DNA from: a virus
IMG/VR virus record: IMGVR_UViG_3300007351_000589
Location: 1-41,653 of that record
DNA length: 41,653 bases
Reading direction: 5' to 3' (one strand)
This document shows positions 33,158 to 39,915 of the stretch, piece by piece. Made by a program: the position numbers and the translations under genes. The notes beneath the pieces were generated by a model. That model was not told the DNA's origin and made no database searches. It saw only the letters and a list, made by a program, of their open reading frames with translations. Position 1 is the first letter of the stretch. The number at the start of each line of letters is the position of its first letter.

Positions 33158-33161
33158 TGCA

Positions 33162-34472
33162 ATGAGAACGATACTTGTACTCGTGGGGGTTAGAGGCTCA
33201 GGAAAATCCACTCTTATACGACGCCTCCCATCCATACATGGAGTAGTCTATCTTCAGCCTTCGACAACTCGCATTAAGAGGCCTGATGACGATGATCAAT
33301 ACGACCATGTTGAGAAGGGTAATTGGAACTCATCAGATTACGCTTGGGCGATTCAATTAAAAGATGAAAACTATGGAATACGAACATCAGAAATAAAAGC
33401 TCTCGAACATAGCAGGCTTGGCGTAACTGTTTTTCATCCAGGACATATAGAAGTATTGAAAGAATTTGATAAATCGACTGATATTGAGATCATCACAGTC
33501 GGCTTAGATACAGTTCTGACATACAAAATATTGCGCCAAAGGATCGGTGATAACGGTGATCGTGATGAAGGCGAGAGCACATTTGAAGATCAGCTTAAAG
33601 TTGTCAACGAATGTGATATTATTTTAAAAGGGGATAAGGAACAAATATACAAGGCATTCAATTCTGTAGTAGAATTACTGTCTTCCCGTGGTGTACTTGT
33701 GAAAGATTCGATCACCAATCTAATAAACGCCGGAACCCTTCTTGAGAACACTGTCAATGAGAATATTAAACCTGCAAGCTATGATCTTCGTGTCGGAAGT
33801 ACTGCATGGTGTAAAGGGGAAACAATAAAAATTGATGCTGATGGAAAAATCGCGATTCCACCTTACTCTTATATTATTATTAAAGCAGAAGAACAGGCAC
33901 ATTTACCTAACTTCATCATAGCCCATTATGATATTAGGGTTTCATTATTCGTAAAAGGAGTGATTCTATCAAATGGACCCCAAGTTGATCCGGGCTTTCA
34001 TGGCAGTTTATTATGTATGCTATTCAACGGGAGTGATACAAAAATTGGTTTGAGGCGAGGAGAACATTTTGCGACTATAGAATTTTTTATAACCACAAAA
34101 AAGACTCTAGGATACAGAGAACATCATCAGGGTAAGAAAAGTCTTGAAGATTACATGGAGAGTACAATTGCGTTTGGTCCTGGTGGCACAATTAGCGATA
34201 AGTTCGATGATTTGAAGAAAACCTGGGAAACTTACAGAAATTCAATAATCATTATTGGTATTACTCTTATTATTGCATTAGTTTCAGCGCCTGCTTTTCT
34301 CGTATGGTGGGGATATGATATGGCTAAACAAAATGAAATAATGAGAGCTCAAATTATGAGGGATTCAAAGGAAGTACATGATCTAATAATTGAAGAACGC
34401 GCATTAAGGGATTCTCTACATTCTGCAATTAGTGATTCTACCACTTCCAATGATGTAAATAAACAGAATTAA
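33162..34472 (+). CDS. Guanylate-kinase-like + dUTPase/dCTP-deaminase-like + TM fusion protein
   Basis: The 436-residue product has three parts. Residues 1-175 resemble guanylate kinase: P-loop GVRGSGKST, then QPSTTRIKRP like the GMP-binding TTR.RRP motif. Residues of about 190-325 resemble the trimeric dUTPase/dCTP deaminase fold: NIKPASYDLRVGS, then VDPGFHGS (275-282) and LRRGEHFATIEFF. A single TM helix (about 362-385) and a 50-residue polar tail follow. In dCTP deaminases a Glu is expected four to five residues after the PGF.G motif; aligning by eye to E. coli Dcd places Met286 there. The domain may therefore bind but not deaminate nucleotides. GGAGG precedes ATG 33162, which I preferred to in-frame starts at 33051 and 33147. 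It ends the operon. I know of no described protein with this order. Confidence 0.78.
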   Translation: MRTILVLVGVRGSGKSTLIRRLPSIHGVVYLQPSTTRIKRPDDDDQYDHVEKGNWNSSDYAWAIQLKDENYGIRTSEIKALEHSRLGVTVFHPGHIEVLKEFDKSTDIEIITVGLDTVLTYKILRQRIGDNGDRDEGESTFEDQLKVVNECDIILKGDKEQIYKAFNSVVELLSSRGVLVKDSITNLINAGTLLENTVNENIKPASYDLRVGSTAWCKGETIKIDADGKIAIPPYSYIIIKAEEQAHLPNFIIAHYDIRVSLFVKGVILSNGPQVDPGFHGSLLCMLFNGSDTKIGLRRGEHFATIEFFITTKKTLGYREHHQGKKSLEDYMESTIAFGPGGTISDKFDDLKKTWETYRNSIIIIGITLIIALVSAPAFLVWWGYDMAKQNEIMRAQIMRDSKEVHDLIIEERALRDSLHSAISDSTTSNDVNKQN

Positions 34473-34475
34473 AAA

Positions 34476-34500
34476 GCCCCCGGCAACTTTCGAGGCCGGG
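34476..34500 (-). terminator. Terminator for the early (minus-strand) operon
   Basis: CCCGGC (34479-34484) pairs with GCCGGG (34495-34500). On the minus strand the stem is followed by GGGGCTTTTT-like sequence. It stops transcripts from the replication operon before they enter the cassette. Confidence 0.65.
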
Positions 34501-34513
34501 ACCCACAATTATT

Positions 34514-34552
34514 AAGCCCCGGCGAGGTCTACCACAACCTGCCGGGGCTTTT
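34514..34552 (+). terminator. Rho-independent terminator of the defence-like cassette
   Basis: AAGCCCCGGC (34514-34523) pairs perfectly with GCCGGGGCTT (34541-34550). An inner AGGT/ACCT stem extends it, and TTTT follows. It closes the plus-strand cassette. Its AT-rich left flank could give weak activity in reverse. Confidence 0.8.
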
Positions 34553-34563
34553 GCGCGTCTGAA

Positions 34564-34593
34564 CGGCCCCGCACGGGCCGCCAGCGCGTTTTT
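34564..34593 (+). terminator. Second plus-strand terminator
   Basis: CGGCCC (34564-34569) pairs with GGGCCG (34575-34580), with possible GCGC/GCGC outer pairing, followed shortly by TTTTT. With the two hairpins upstream it forms a strong insulator between convergent operons. Confidence 0.6.
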
Positions 34594-34605
34594 CCTTTTG
34601 GTGTA

Positions 34606-35079
34606 CTACGCCAAAATCCTGATGGTTTCCCGGAGATGTTTGATGTATCCGGGATTCAGCTCGAGCTTGCCCTGGGTGGCCACGCTGTGCAGAAATTCCG
34701 CCAGGAAATTCATCTCGGTAACGGTCAACCCGTCTTGCCCGCCTTTTACCTGGTTGTAAACGCTGGCACCCACCATCAGGCGAGGTTTTGGGGCCGGCAG
34801 GAGATAGTTGATGTTCTGGATGGCTGCATAGATCCCTCTGCCTGGGCCTTGTGTCGCGGTAATCAAGAGGTACTTGTACTGCACGACTCCTGATTCGACA
34901 GTGGTGACGAAAGGTGATCCCAGGCCAGCTTCACGCCTGGACCAGGATTTCTTGTCCATCACGTAGAGCCAGTTCTGGTAAAACTTGACTCCATACCCCA
35001 TGTACTCCATCAGTCCGTTGGTAGGCTGTCCGTCCTCATCGAACGCCACTTGCATCCATTTCATTTGTTCCATGATCAT
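34606..35079 (-). CDS. Unknown protein, last gene of early operon
   Basis: The 157-residue product is mixed alpha/beta with a Gly/aromatic-rich middle (LLITATQGPGRGIYAAIQNINYLLP) and a helical C-terminus. I recognise no family or motif. The exact start is uncertain among ATGs at 35079, 35073 and 35064, and none has a good ribosome-binding site. It follows rusA by about 20 bases and ends before the terminator cluster. A role in phage recombination or replication is plausible from context only. Confidence 0.58.
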   Translation of the reverse strand: MIMEQMKWMQVAFDEDGQPTNGLMEYMGYGVKFYQNWLYVMDKKSWSRREAGLGSPFVTTVESGVVQYKYLLITATQGPGRGIYAAIQNINYLLPAPKPRLMVGASVYNQVKGGQDGLTVTEMNFLAEFLHSVATQGKLELNPGYIKHLRETIRILA

Positions 35080-35098
35080 GTGTTACCGGTGTTGCTAC

Positions 35099-35605
35099 TC
35101 AGTCTCCAGAATTTCGCAGGTGATCCTCGCGCGCCAACAACTCCTCTAATTCAGCTTCGGTGAGGAAGCGAAGGTCAATTTCGACTCTGGGCGGGTCGCC
35201 ATACCGCTTTTCGGTCGCTCCGCTGAACACCAGGGCGTCATCCCGCCAGATGATCTTGTTCAAGGCATCCTTCACGCACTTCAGCAGATTGTCCCGGTCC
35301 GGCTTGGTTGTGGGAACCGTGCTGCGCCGCTTCTTCTGCGACAAGCCCTTGGGCCAGGGCAGGTAGAACCAGACGTCTGCGATCACCGGGCCATCCCACA
35401 ACGGCCGTCCTCCGCGCTGGGCGATGGCCTGCGCTCGGATGCTGTCTTCCCATTCCACGGTGCTTGCCGGCGTGTACGTCCGGTGCATGATCCGGTCGGT
35501 GCCTGGGTAGGTTTTGTAGCGGCGATCCTTGCCCCGGATCGGCACTGTCCGTGCTCGTGCTTTCCCCTTAGCTTGGCCATAAATGACCAGCCTGATTGCT
35601 TCCAT
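35099..35605 (-). CDS. rusA: RusA-like Holliday junction resolvase
   Basis: The 168-residue product starts with the RusA-type strand (IRLVIYGQAKGKARAR) and contains the metal-binding core KPDRDNLLK (Asp103, Asp105) followed by KDALN (Asp113) and RDDALV (Asp122-Asp123). RusA is a dimeric endonuclease that cuts four-way junctions, here probably to resolve recombination or branched replication DNA before packaging. The usual length is 120-150 residues; the excess lies in the C-terminal acidic helix. I chose ATG 35605, where homology begins, preceded by GGGGGATGGG. All expected acidic residues are present. Confidence 0.87.
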   Translation of the reverse strand: MEAIRLVIYGQAKGKARARTVPIRGKDRRYKTYPGTDRIMHRTYTPASTVEWEDSIRAQAIAQRGGRPLWDGPVIADVWFYLPWPKGLSQKKRRSTVPTTKPDRDNLLKCVKDALNKIIWRDDALVFSGATEKRYGDPPRVEIDLRFLTEAELEELLAREDHLRNSGD

Positions 35606-35760
35606 GATCCCATCCCCCATTCAAGCAGTTCCAAGTACAAATTGGGATCAAAGGTACAATGCACATATGTTCAATTTAATAATACGAAACCTGGAAAGAA
35701 AGAGATAATCCAAGAAAAATTTATTCAGGTGCTTAGACGGGAGTTCTGCGGGGGGATTTC

Positions 35761-35955
35761 TCAAAGGACCCAATCCGGTAGGGGGCGACCTTGCTTCTTT
35801 AATGACAGCAATACGCGTCGGTGTTGCCGGGTTATTTTCAGCAGGTTGGAGGTGTTTATGCCCCGGTGATGGGCGATTTGGCCGGGAGTCATTCCTTTCA
35901 GGATCAGGGGTAAGATCATCTGCAGGAAGCGCTTTTCAGGCATGATGGAGCTCAT
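35761..35955 (-). CDS. Small HTH-like protein
   Basis: The 64-residue basic product reads as helices compatible with a helix-turn-helix (QMILPLILKGMTPGQIAHHRGINTSNLL: TPGQIAHHRGI as the turn). Such small proteins may act as phage regulators. The start could be ATG 35955 or 35943; neither has a clear ribosome-binding site. About 150 bases between its end and rusA hold no gene that I can support. Confidence 0.5.
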   Translation of the reverse strand: MSSIMPEKRFLQMILPLILKGMTPGQIAHHRGINTSNLLKITRQHRRVLLSLKKQGRPLPDWVL

Positions 35956-35967
35956 GGTGTATCCACA

Positions 35968-36699
35968 TCAGGGGAGGTAGAGCTCACGGATTTGAAGATG
36001 CTTGGGAAAGCGACCGATCTCGCGGACGCATTCGCCCTTCAAGTCCAGTTGCTTGACCCAGACGGCAATGTCATTTTCCCGGCACTGATCCACCAAGTTT
36101 TCCACCCATTCAATTTTACAAGGGCGACGATGGGGACCGGACTCACAGCCGATGACCACGCGATCAATAAATTCCCTGTGAAACCCAAGCCAATTGTCCA
36201 GCGTGATCGGGCCAAGCATGGGTTCCAGGGACAACCAGAGAAAGGGGAAATTATCCGTTTCAAAGGCCCAGGCGAAATAATCATTCAGGTTTTGCTCGAG
36301 CTCTGCCTGGTTACATCCGGATATCCCAAGCTCGAGATTATGCGGCAGTTCAAAGGGTAGAAAGCGAGACAGGTTCTCTGGGCGTTTCGTACAGAAAATA
36401 AAGGTGTGTTGCTGGGCTTTATAGATGGTATCCATGATGCGGTCAATGGCTTCCAGGGAGACCCAAGGATTCAGAATATCAGCGGTATTGCAGACGAAGA
36501 TGCGGCGCGGGCGTTTCCATTCCAGCGGCTTCGCCAGGATTTCCGGGCGGAACTCGAGCTTGCTGTGGTCGTGGTCATGGAAACGGCCGGCCAGGTTTTC
36601 TGCCCAGCAGTTCTGACAGCCGGGGGAGGCTTTGGGGCCGGGACAGCCGACGATAGGGTTCCAGGTTTCATCCCAGTATTGTCCGGAGGATTTCTTCAT
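35968..36699 (-). CDS. Gp37/Gp68-like (DUF5131) phage protein, radical-SAM-related
   Basis: The 243-residue product follows the Gp37/Gp68 family pattern: YWDETWNPIVGC near the start, a three-cysteine cluster Cys19-x8-Cys28-x2-Cys31, RIFVCNTADIL, FIFCTKRPENL, LGISG, LSLEPMLGPI, VIGCESGP and WVKQLD. The cysteine set and TIM-barrel-like order of strands suggest a radical-SAM-like enzyme carrying an iron-sulfur cluster. Its substrate is unknown for the family. It starts one base after the helicase-loader stop, so the two are co-translated. Being in the replication operon, it may act on DNA, tRNA or host components early in infection. The family call is firm; the chemistry is not. Confidence 0.82.
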   Translation of the reverse strand: MKKSSGQYWDETWNPIVGCPGPKASPGCQNCWAENLAGRFHDHDHSKLEFRPEILAKPLEWKRPRRIFVCNTADILNPWVSLEAIDRIMDTIYKAQQHTFIFCTKRPENLSRFLPFELPHNLELGISGCNQAELEQNLNDYFAWAFETDNFPFLWLSLEPMLGPITLDNWLGFHREFIDRVVIGCESGPHRRPCKIEWVENLVDQCRENDIAVWVKQLDLKGECVREIGRFPKHLQIRELYLP

Positions 36700-36700
36700 T

Positions 36701-37486
36701 TCAGATCTCGATTTTACAGCAGTTGGGGAGGATGATTCGGAGCAGGGCCTGGAGACCTTCCACGGCGCACTCCGGATCGGAAGTCCGGAACTGTTCCGGT
36801 GAATAGCGCGAGGTGATGATGGTCAGCCGGTGCGGTTGGGCCAGACGCCGTTCGAGCAGGGTGCTTAGCACGATCCAGGCGGTGGGATTGAACGCCGACC
36901 CGATATTTTCAAGCACGAGCACGGGCAATGTCATCTTGGGTTCCAATGTGCGCCAGGCGTAGCTATCCCACCAGGAAGGTGCGTGAATCCAGTTGATGGC
37001 TTTCACTTCCTCGCCATCATGGACGTTGTTGCTCTCCAACCAGCGGCGGGTAATGGCGGCGGCGAATCTCAAGCGGTCTCGGTCGGTGCTCATCATTCCG
37101 AAGAGATAAAACACCGGCGCTGGCTTCTTCAGTTCGGATTTGGCGGCCTTGGATTCCTTCACACCCCAGGGCTTGCAGAGAAGTGGCCCGGCATGAAGTC
37201 CGAAAGCAGCCTGGATCATGTTGTGGACTTCGACCTGACGGGCGCGGCGGCGTTCGATTTCCCGCGCCGCTTCTTCCGCTCGGCGTTCGCACTCCGGGCA
37301 CTTCTCCAGCTTACCGTAATACTCTGCGCCGCAGGTTTGGCAGGTCTTGTCCGGGACGCTGGCGAGGTTCTGTTCCCAGCGAGCCGTGAAGCCCTGGAGC
37401 AGTTCGCCTACTGATTGCATCTGGCCGGCGCGCGGTTCGATCTCGGCTGGCTGATCACTCGAATCTGATTTTTGGTTTTCCTGCAT
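36701..37486 (-). CDS. DnaC/DnaI-like helicase loader with degenerate P-loop
   Basis: The 261-residue product has an N-terminal zinc ribbon (Cys49-x2-Cys52 ... Cys63-x2-Cys66), as many DnaC-like loaders do, then a charged helix and an AAA+-like domain. The position of Walker A reads FGMMSTDRDR (about 129-138), without the GxxGK[ST] needed for ATP binding. Walker B reads VLVLENIG (189-196) in place of the usual Asp-Asp. The sensor 1 segment IITSRYSPEQ is kept. It may load the host replicative helicase without ATP hydrolysis or act as a structural adaptor. It overlaps the initiator-like gene by 32 bases. The start is uncertain (ATG 37486 or 37420). Confidence 0.7.
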   Translation of the reverse strand: MQENQKSDSSDQPAEIEPRAGQMQSVGELLQGFTARWEQNLASVPDKTCQTCGAEYYGKLEKCPECERRAEEAAREIERRRARQVEVHNMIQAAFGLHAGPLLCKPWGVKESKAAKSELKKPAPVFYLFGMMSTDRDRLRFAAAITRRWLESNNVHDGEEVKAINWIHAPSWWDSYAWRTLEPKMTLPVLVLENIGSAFNPTAWIVLSTLLERRLAQPHRLTIITSRYSPEQFRTSDPECAVEGLQALLRIILPNCCKIEI

Positions 37487-38192
37487 TGCGACGCTGCTCT
37501 GCGTTGAGTTTCTTGAAAGTCACTTCGGCTAATCGCTTCACGTACTGGTAAACTTTCTCCGGGTCGCGAGAATAAGGCGCGGTGAAGTGACCGGCTGTGA
37601 TTTCCGCATCCACAGCTCGAAGCACGTCATGCGCTACGGTTGCGGTCAGATCCAGATCCTTCTCCAAACGGTTGACCTCCCCACGTGTGAACCTGGGAAA
37701 ATTGGAAAAAGGAGGATCAAGCACGTCTTTGACAGGGTCTTCTCTCTTTTCTTCTCTCTTCTCAGTCTTCTCTTCTCTGATCTGCGCGCGCGCGTGAGGG
37801 GGTTCGGGTAACCCCTTGTTATTTTGATCCATGTGGTCAGCGGTAGAACCCTTATAGGGGTTCTTTAACGGGTCAATAAAGGGCCTATGGATCAGCTTCA
37901 GGTCATCTGTAGCGTACTTGCAAGCCACCAATGAACGGATTATAGCCTGTCCATAGGCGGTCTTCAGGCTGGCTTTGGGGCTGTTATAACCCACCTGCTC
38001 GGCCAGCCAGCCGGGATCGCAACTGCCGAGATCCCCATCAGGCAAATCGCGGGCGGCCAGCGCCCACACCCCAACGAGAATCCCGGCAGAGGTGACCGCA
38101 TCCTTCCCCAGGGCGTGACAGAAACTGCGAAATTGGCTGGTCATATTGTAGTTGACCGGAACCTTGAACCACTCGAAAGATTTTGCGCCCAC
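37455..38192 (-). CDS. Replication initiator-like protein (phage DnaD/winged-helix type)
   Basis: The 245-residue product has an N-terminal domain (about 1-115) with the pattern of phage replisome-organiser winged helices (WFKVPVNY...GILVGVWALAARDLPDG...WLAEQVGY). A very charged Glu/Lys/Arg linker (about 135-155) and a C-terminal helical domain (FPRFTRGEVNRLEKDL to the end) follow. It precedes the helicase loader, the common initiator-loader order. No origin is identified, though such genes often contain it. The start appears to be GTG 38192, without a good ribosome-binding site; the downstream ATG 38141 is an alternative. Confidence 0.62.
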   Translation of the reverse strand: MGAKSFEWFKVPVNYNMTSQFRSFCHALGKDAVTSAGILVGVWALAARDLPDGDLGSCDPGWLAEQVGYNSPKASLKTAYGQAIIRSLVACKYATDDLKLIHRPFIDPLKNPYKGSTADHMDQNNKGLPEPPHARAQIREEKTEKREEKREDPVKDVLDPPFSNFPRFTRGEVNRLEKDLDLTATVAHDVLRAVDAEITAGHFTAPYSRDPEKVYQYVKRLAEVTFKKLNAEQRRNAGKPKIRFE

Positions 38193-38205
38193 GGATGCAT
38201 CAGGG

Positions 38206-38853
38206 TTAGTAGTTGGTTACTGCTTGCAGGAATTTCTCCTGCGCTTCGGGCACGTCCACCAGTTTAGCCAAGTCGCCGCGAGTCAAGTCCTGCGGATTCT
38301 TGCCGGTGACATCGAGCACGTAGTGATCCGAGATCGCCTGCCACTCCGGGCCGGGGATGGCCGTGCCTTTCAACCATTCCCAGAACTTGCCGTACATGAA
38401 CTTGAATTGGTTATCGCTGATCGGTAAGCTGTCTTTGGAGGGATCGCGGGTGTATTGCTTCCGGCCGGTGGGATGGGAAGCGGATTTCCCGTTGTCTCGC
38501 GGGGGGAGGGTGCTGGCTTTGCGTTGGGCGGTAGCTACCTCATCGGCGCTGGCGATTTCCGACCCGGCGAACTTGAAGAAAGCCAGGGCACGACCTACCG
38601 CCGAAGTCTCGGCGTTTTCGACCATGCTGGTCTCGTTGATCTGGCTGGACTGCCGCCATTCTTCGGCGTGGCCGGTGGAGATCAGCCTGCCGGCGTCGTC
38701 TATGATGCGCGCGCGGACGATGGTCCGGTCATCGTCCAGGCGCACGATTTCGGTCTCGATGGACCACATCGGGTATTCGGCGCGGAACTCGGACATGCGC
38801 AATGCTACCGTCTTGTAGTCCCTGCCGTGGATGCGAACCGTTCCGTCTGGCAT
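38206..38853 (-). CDS. Single-strand-annealing-like recombination protein
   Basis: The 215-residue product carries ENAETSAVGRAL (79-90), then SEIASADEV. This signature is common to phage ERF/Sak-like single-strand annealing proteins and their relatives, preceded by YPMWSIETEIV and GHAEEW. The C-terminal part (about 140-215) has a small helical pattern (DLTRGDLAKLVD) also seen in such proteins. Annealing proteins pair complementary single strands during phage recombination, and RusA later in the operon would resolve the junctions. I chose ATG 38853, as AAGGAGG sits five bases upstream; the frame extends to 38916. No paired exonuclease was recognised. Confidence 0.65.
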   Translation of the reverse strand: MPDGTVRIHGRDYKTVALRMSEFRAEYPMWSIETEIVRLDDDRTIVRARIIDDAGRLISTGHAEEWRQSSQINETSMVENAETSAVGRALAFFKFAGSEIASADEVATAQRKASTLPPRDNGKSASHPTGRKQYTRDPSKDSLPISDNQFKFMYGKFWEWLKGTAIPGPEWQAISDHYVLDVTGKNPQDLTRGDLAKLVDVPEAQEKFLQAVTNY

Positions 38854-38864
38854 TTTGGCCTCCT

Positions 38865-39002
38865 TCACTTTCCCACCGAGCTCTCGTAATCCCAATCGCC
38901 GCGAGTCCAATACCAATCTTCGCGGCGGAGGTCCTCTTCTTCGTCCCCGAAAGCTTCGTCAATGTCTTCATCAGTCACTCCAGGGGGATAATTACTTGGC
39001 AT
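38865..39002 (-). CDS. Small acidic protein
   Basis: The 45-residue product (PPGVTDEDIDEAFGDEEEDLRRED...) is very acidic and rich in Trp and Tyr at its end. The ATG at 39002 follows AAGGAGGTG and overlaps the previous stop as TAATG. The PPGV-x-DxDI-like start is a pattern I have seen in small phage early proteins, but no function is known to me. Mimicry of nucleic acid is possible but untested. Confidence 0.62.
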   Translation of the reverse strand: MPSNYPPGVTDEDIDEAFGDEEEDLRREDWYWTRGDWDYESSVGK

Positions 39003-39184
39003 TACACACCTCCTTTCATCAGTTCCCATCCGCACTGAAAACAGAATTCTTCGCCCGGCTTTAAGGGGTTCCCACAGAATTCGCCGGTCACACCCGGGCA
39101 AAGTTCGCCGGCATCGTCCAGGATGGCGGTATCCCTCGGCGGGGGCGGAATCAGAACGGGATCAGGGCGCTGGATATGGTTCAT
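39002..39184 (-). CDS. Small zinc-ribbon protein
   Basis: The 60-residue product has Cys29-x7-Cys37 and Cys48-x2-Cys51, a likely zinc ribbon, after a proline-rich N-terminus (PVLIPPPPRD). AGGAGGTG precedes its ATG. The next gene's ribosome-binding site lies within its last codons. Small zinc-ribbon proteins in early phage operons often bind RNA polymerase or nucleic acid; the role here is unknown. Confidence 0.65.
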   Translation of the reverse strand: MNHIQRPDPVLIPPPPRDTAILDDAGELCPGVTGEFCGNPLKPGEEFCFQCGWELMKGGV

Positions 39185-39194
39185 GGGGCACCTC

Positions 39195-39491
39195 CTATCT
39201 GGCCATCACTCGCCGGGTTTTCATTACCGCTGCGGCAACCCGGTCCTTAAATGTCTGCTCGGCTTTATCTGAATCGGTCGAAGGGTTGATCAGGTTATTT
39301 CGCCAAAATTCCTGGAGTCCTTCGATGGTGTAGTATTCGATCACGCCATATCTGGCATAGGGCACGTGCGGCCTGACGTAGCGCTTGAAAGTGGCGATAT
39401 TCATGTCGAACAGCCAGGCGGCGCGTCCAATCTTGATTTGCCAGGGGATTTGATCCAGTTCACCCTTCGACAGCTTCCGCTGCGTGCTCAT
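39195..39491 (-). CDS. Excisionase-like/MerR-type HTH protein
   Basis: The 98-residue product contains GRAAWLFDMNIATFKRYVRPHVPYARYGVIEYYTIEGLQEFW, given here in outline as a winged-helix pattern: 'AAWLF', then 'TFKRYV', then a short wing and 'YYTIEGLQEF'. This resembles excisionases and MerR-type DNA-binding domains. With an integrase in the same prophage it may be the directionality factor, or an early regulator. ATG 39491 lies within the end of the AbrB-like gene (32-base overlap), and the longer frame to 39611 is shadow sequence. Confidence 0.62.
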   Translation of the reverse strand: MSTQRKLSKGELDQIPWQIKIGRAAWLFDMNIATFKRYVRPHVPYARYGVIEYYTIEGLQEFWRNNLINPSTDSDKAEQTFKDRVAAAVMKTRRVMAR

Positions 39492-39756
39492 GGCCGGTCT
39501 CCGTTGGGGTTGCTTGGCGCTGTGCGGAGGCGCGATCAGGCATAATTTCGATGACGATGCGGTCCTGGATGTGGTAGAACAGGACGAACGGCTTTTTCCC
39601 CACAATGTCAAACACTTCCTGGGGGAGCGTCAGGACTTTTGAGCCTGATCCTGACCCGTAGATCGAAACCTTTCGGGCTACGATGAGCCGGGCACATTCG
39701 CGAGCTTCCTCGCTAAATGTGGTAGATTGAAAGATTTCTCTTAAATCCCTTGACAT
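39460..39756 (-). CDS. AbrB/SpoVT-like DNA-binding protein, first gene of early operon
   Basis: The 98-residue product has a central swapped-hairpin-like pattern: ARKVSIYGSGSGSKVLTLPQEVFDIVG, then a beta strand RIVIEIM. It fits AbrB/MazE-type DNA-binding domains, although these usually begin 'K.vgs..Rv.iP', and Leu-Pro here takes that place. N-terminal helices (about 1-25) and a hydrophilic tail flank it. As the first gene after the early promoter it could autoregulate the operon or be an antitoxin-like regulator without a toxin. ATG 39756 lies about 53 bases from the predicted transcription start; a weak AGGAT is just upstream. Confidence 0.6.
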   Translation of the reverse strand: MSRDLREIFQSTTFSEEARECARLIVARKVSIYGSGSGSKVLTLPQEVFDIVGKKPFVLFYHIQDRIVIEIMPDRASAQRQATPTETGHEHAAEAVEG

Positions 39757-39775
39757 ATCCTGATTCCATCCGTAT

Positions 39776-39857
39776 ATTATTGGGTAATTTGGATAATTGA
39801 GCTTTTCTTTCCAATAATATAAGGATAATTTCCAATCAAGTCAAGCCTTATTTCCAA
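39776..39857. promoter_or_regulatory. Candidate operator region between early operon and repressor
   Basis: The AT-rich divergent gap holds GGATAATT as a direct repeat at 39791 and 39823 (32 bases apart), ATTTCCAA at 39828 and 39850 (22 bases apart), and the inverted pair ATTATTGG (39776-39783)/CCAATAAT (39811-39818). Spacings near whole helical turns suggest cooperative repressor sites overlapping the early promoter. A weak plus-strand -10 (TATAGT, 39884-39889) could serve the repressor gene, but no good -35 is seen. Confidence 0.5.
39816..39844 (-). promoter_or_regulatory. Early-operon sigma70-type promoter
   Basis: On the minus strand, TTGACT (39839-39844) and TATATT (39816-39821) are separated by 17 bases. 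Both are five of six to consensus, and identical to the hexamers and spacing of the cargo promoter at 6463-6491. The candidate operator repeats overlap it. It would transcribe the replication operon from near 39809. Confidence 0.75.
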
Positions 39858-39915
39858 AATATTTCGGTTCATATCCCATATTCTATAGTGATTTCTGATA
39901 GCCGGAGAAAGGGAG

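Noticed and set aside
33051-33161. Upstream extension of the kinase-fusion gene
   Set aside because: It lies within the methyltransferase gene and lacks a ribosome-binding site, while ATG 33162 has GGAGG at the right distance and starts right before the P-loop strand.
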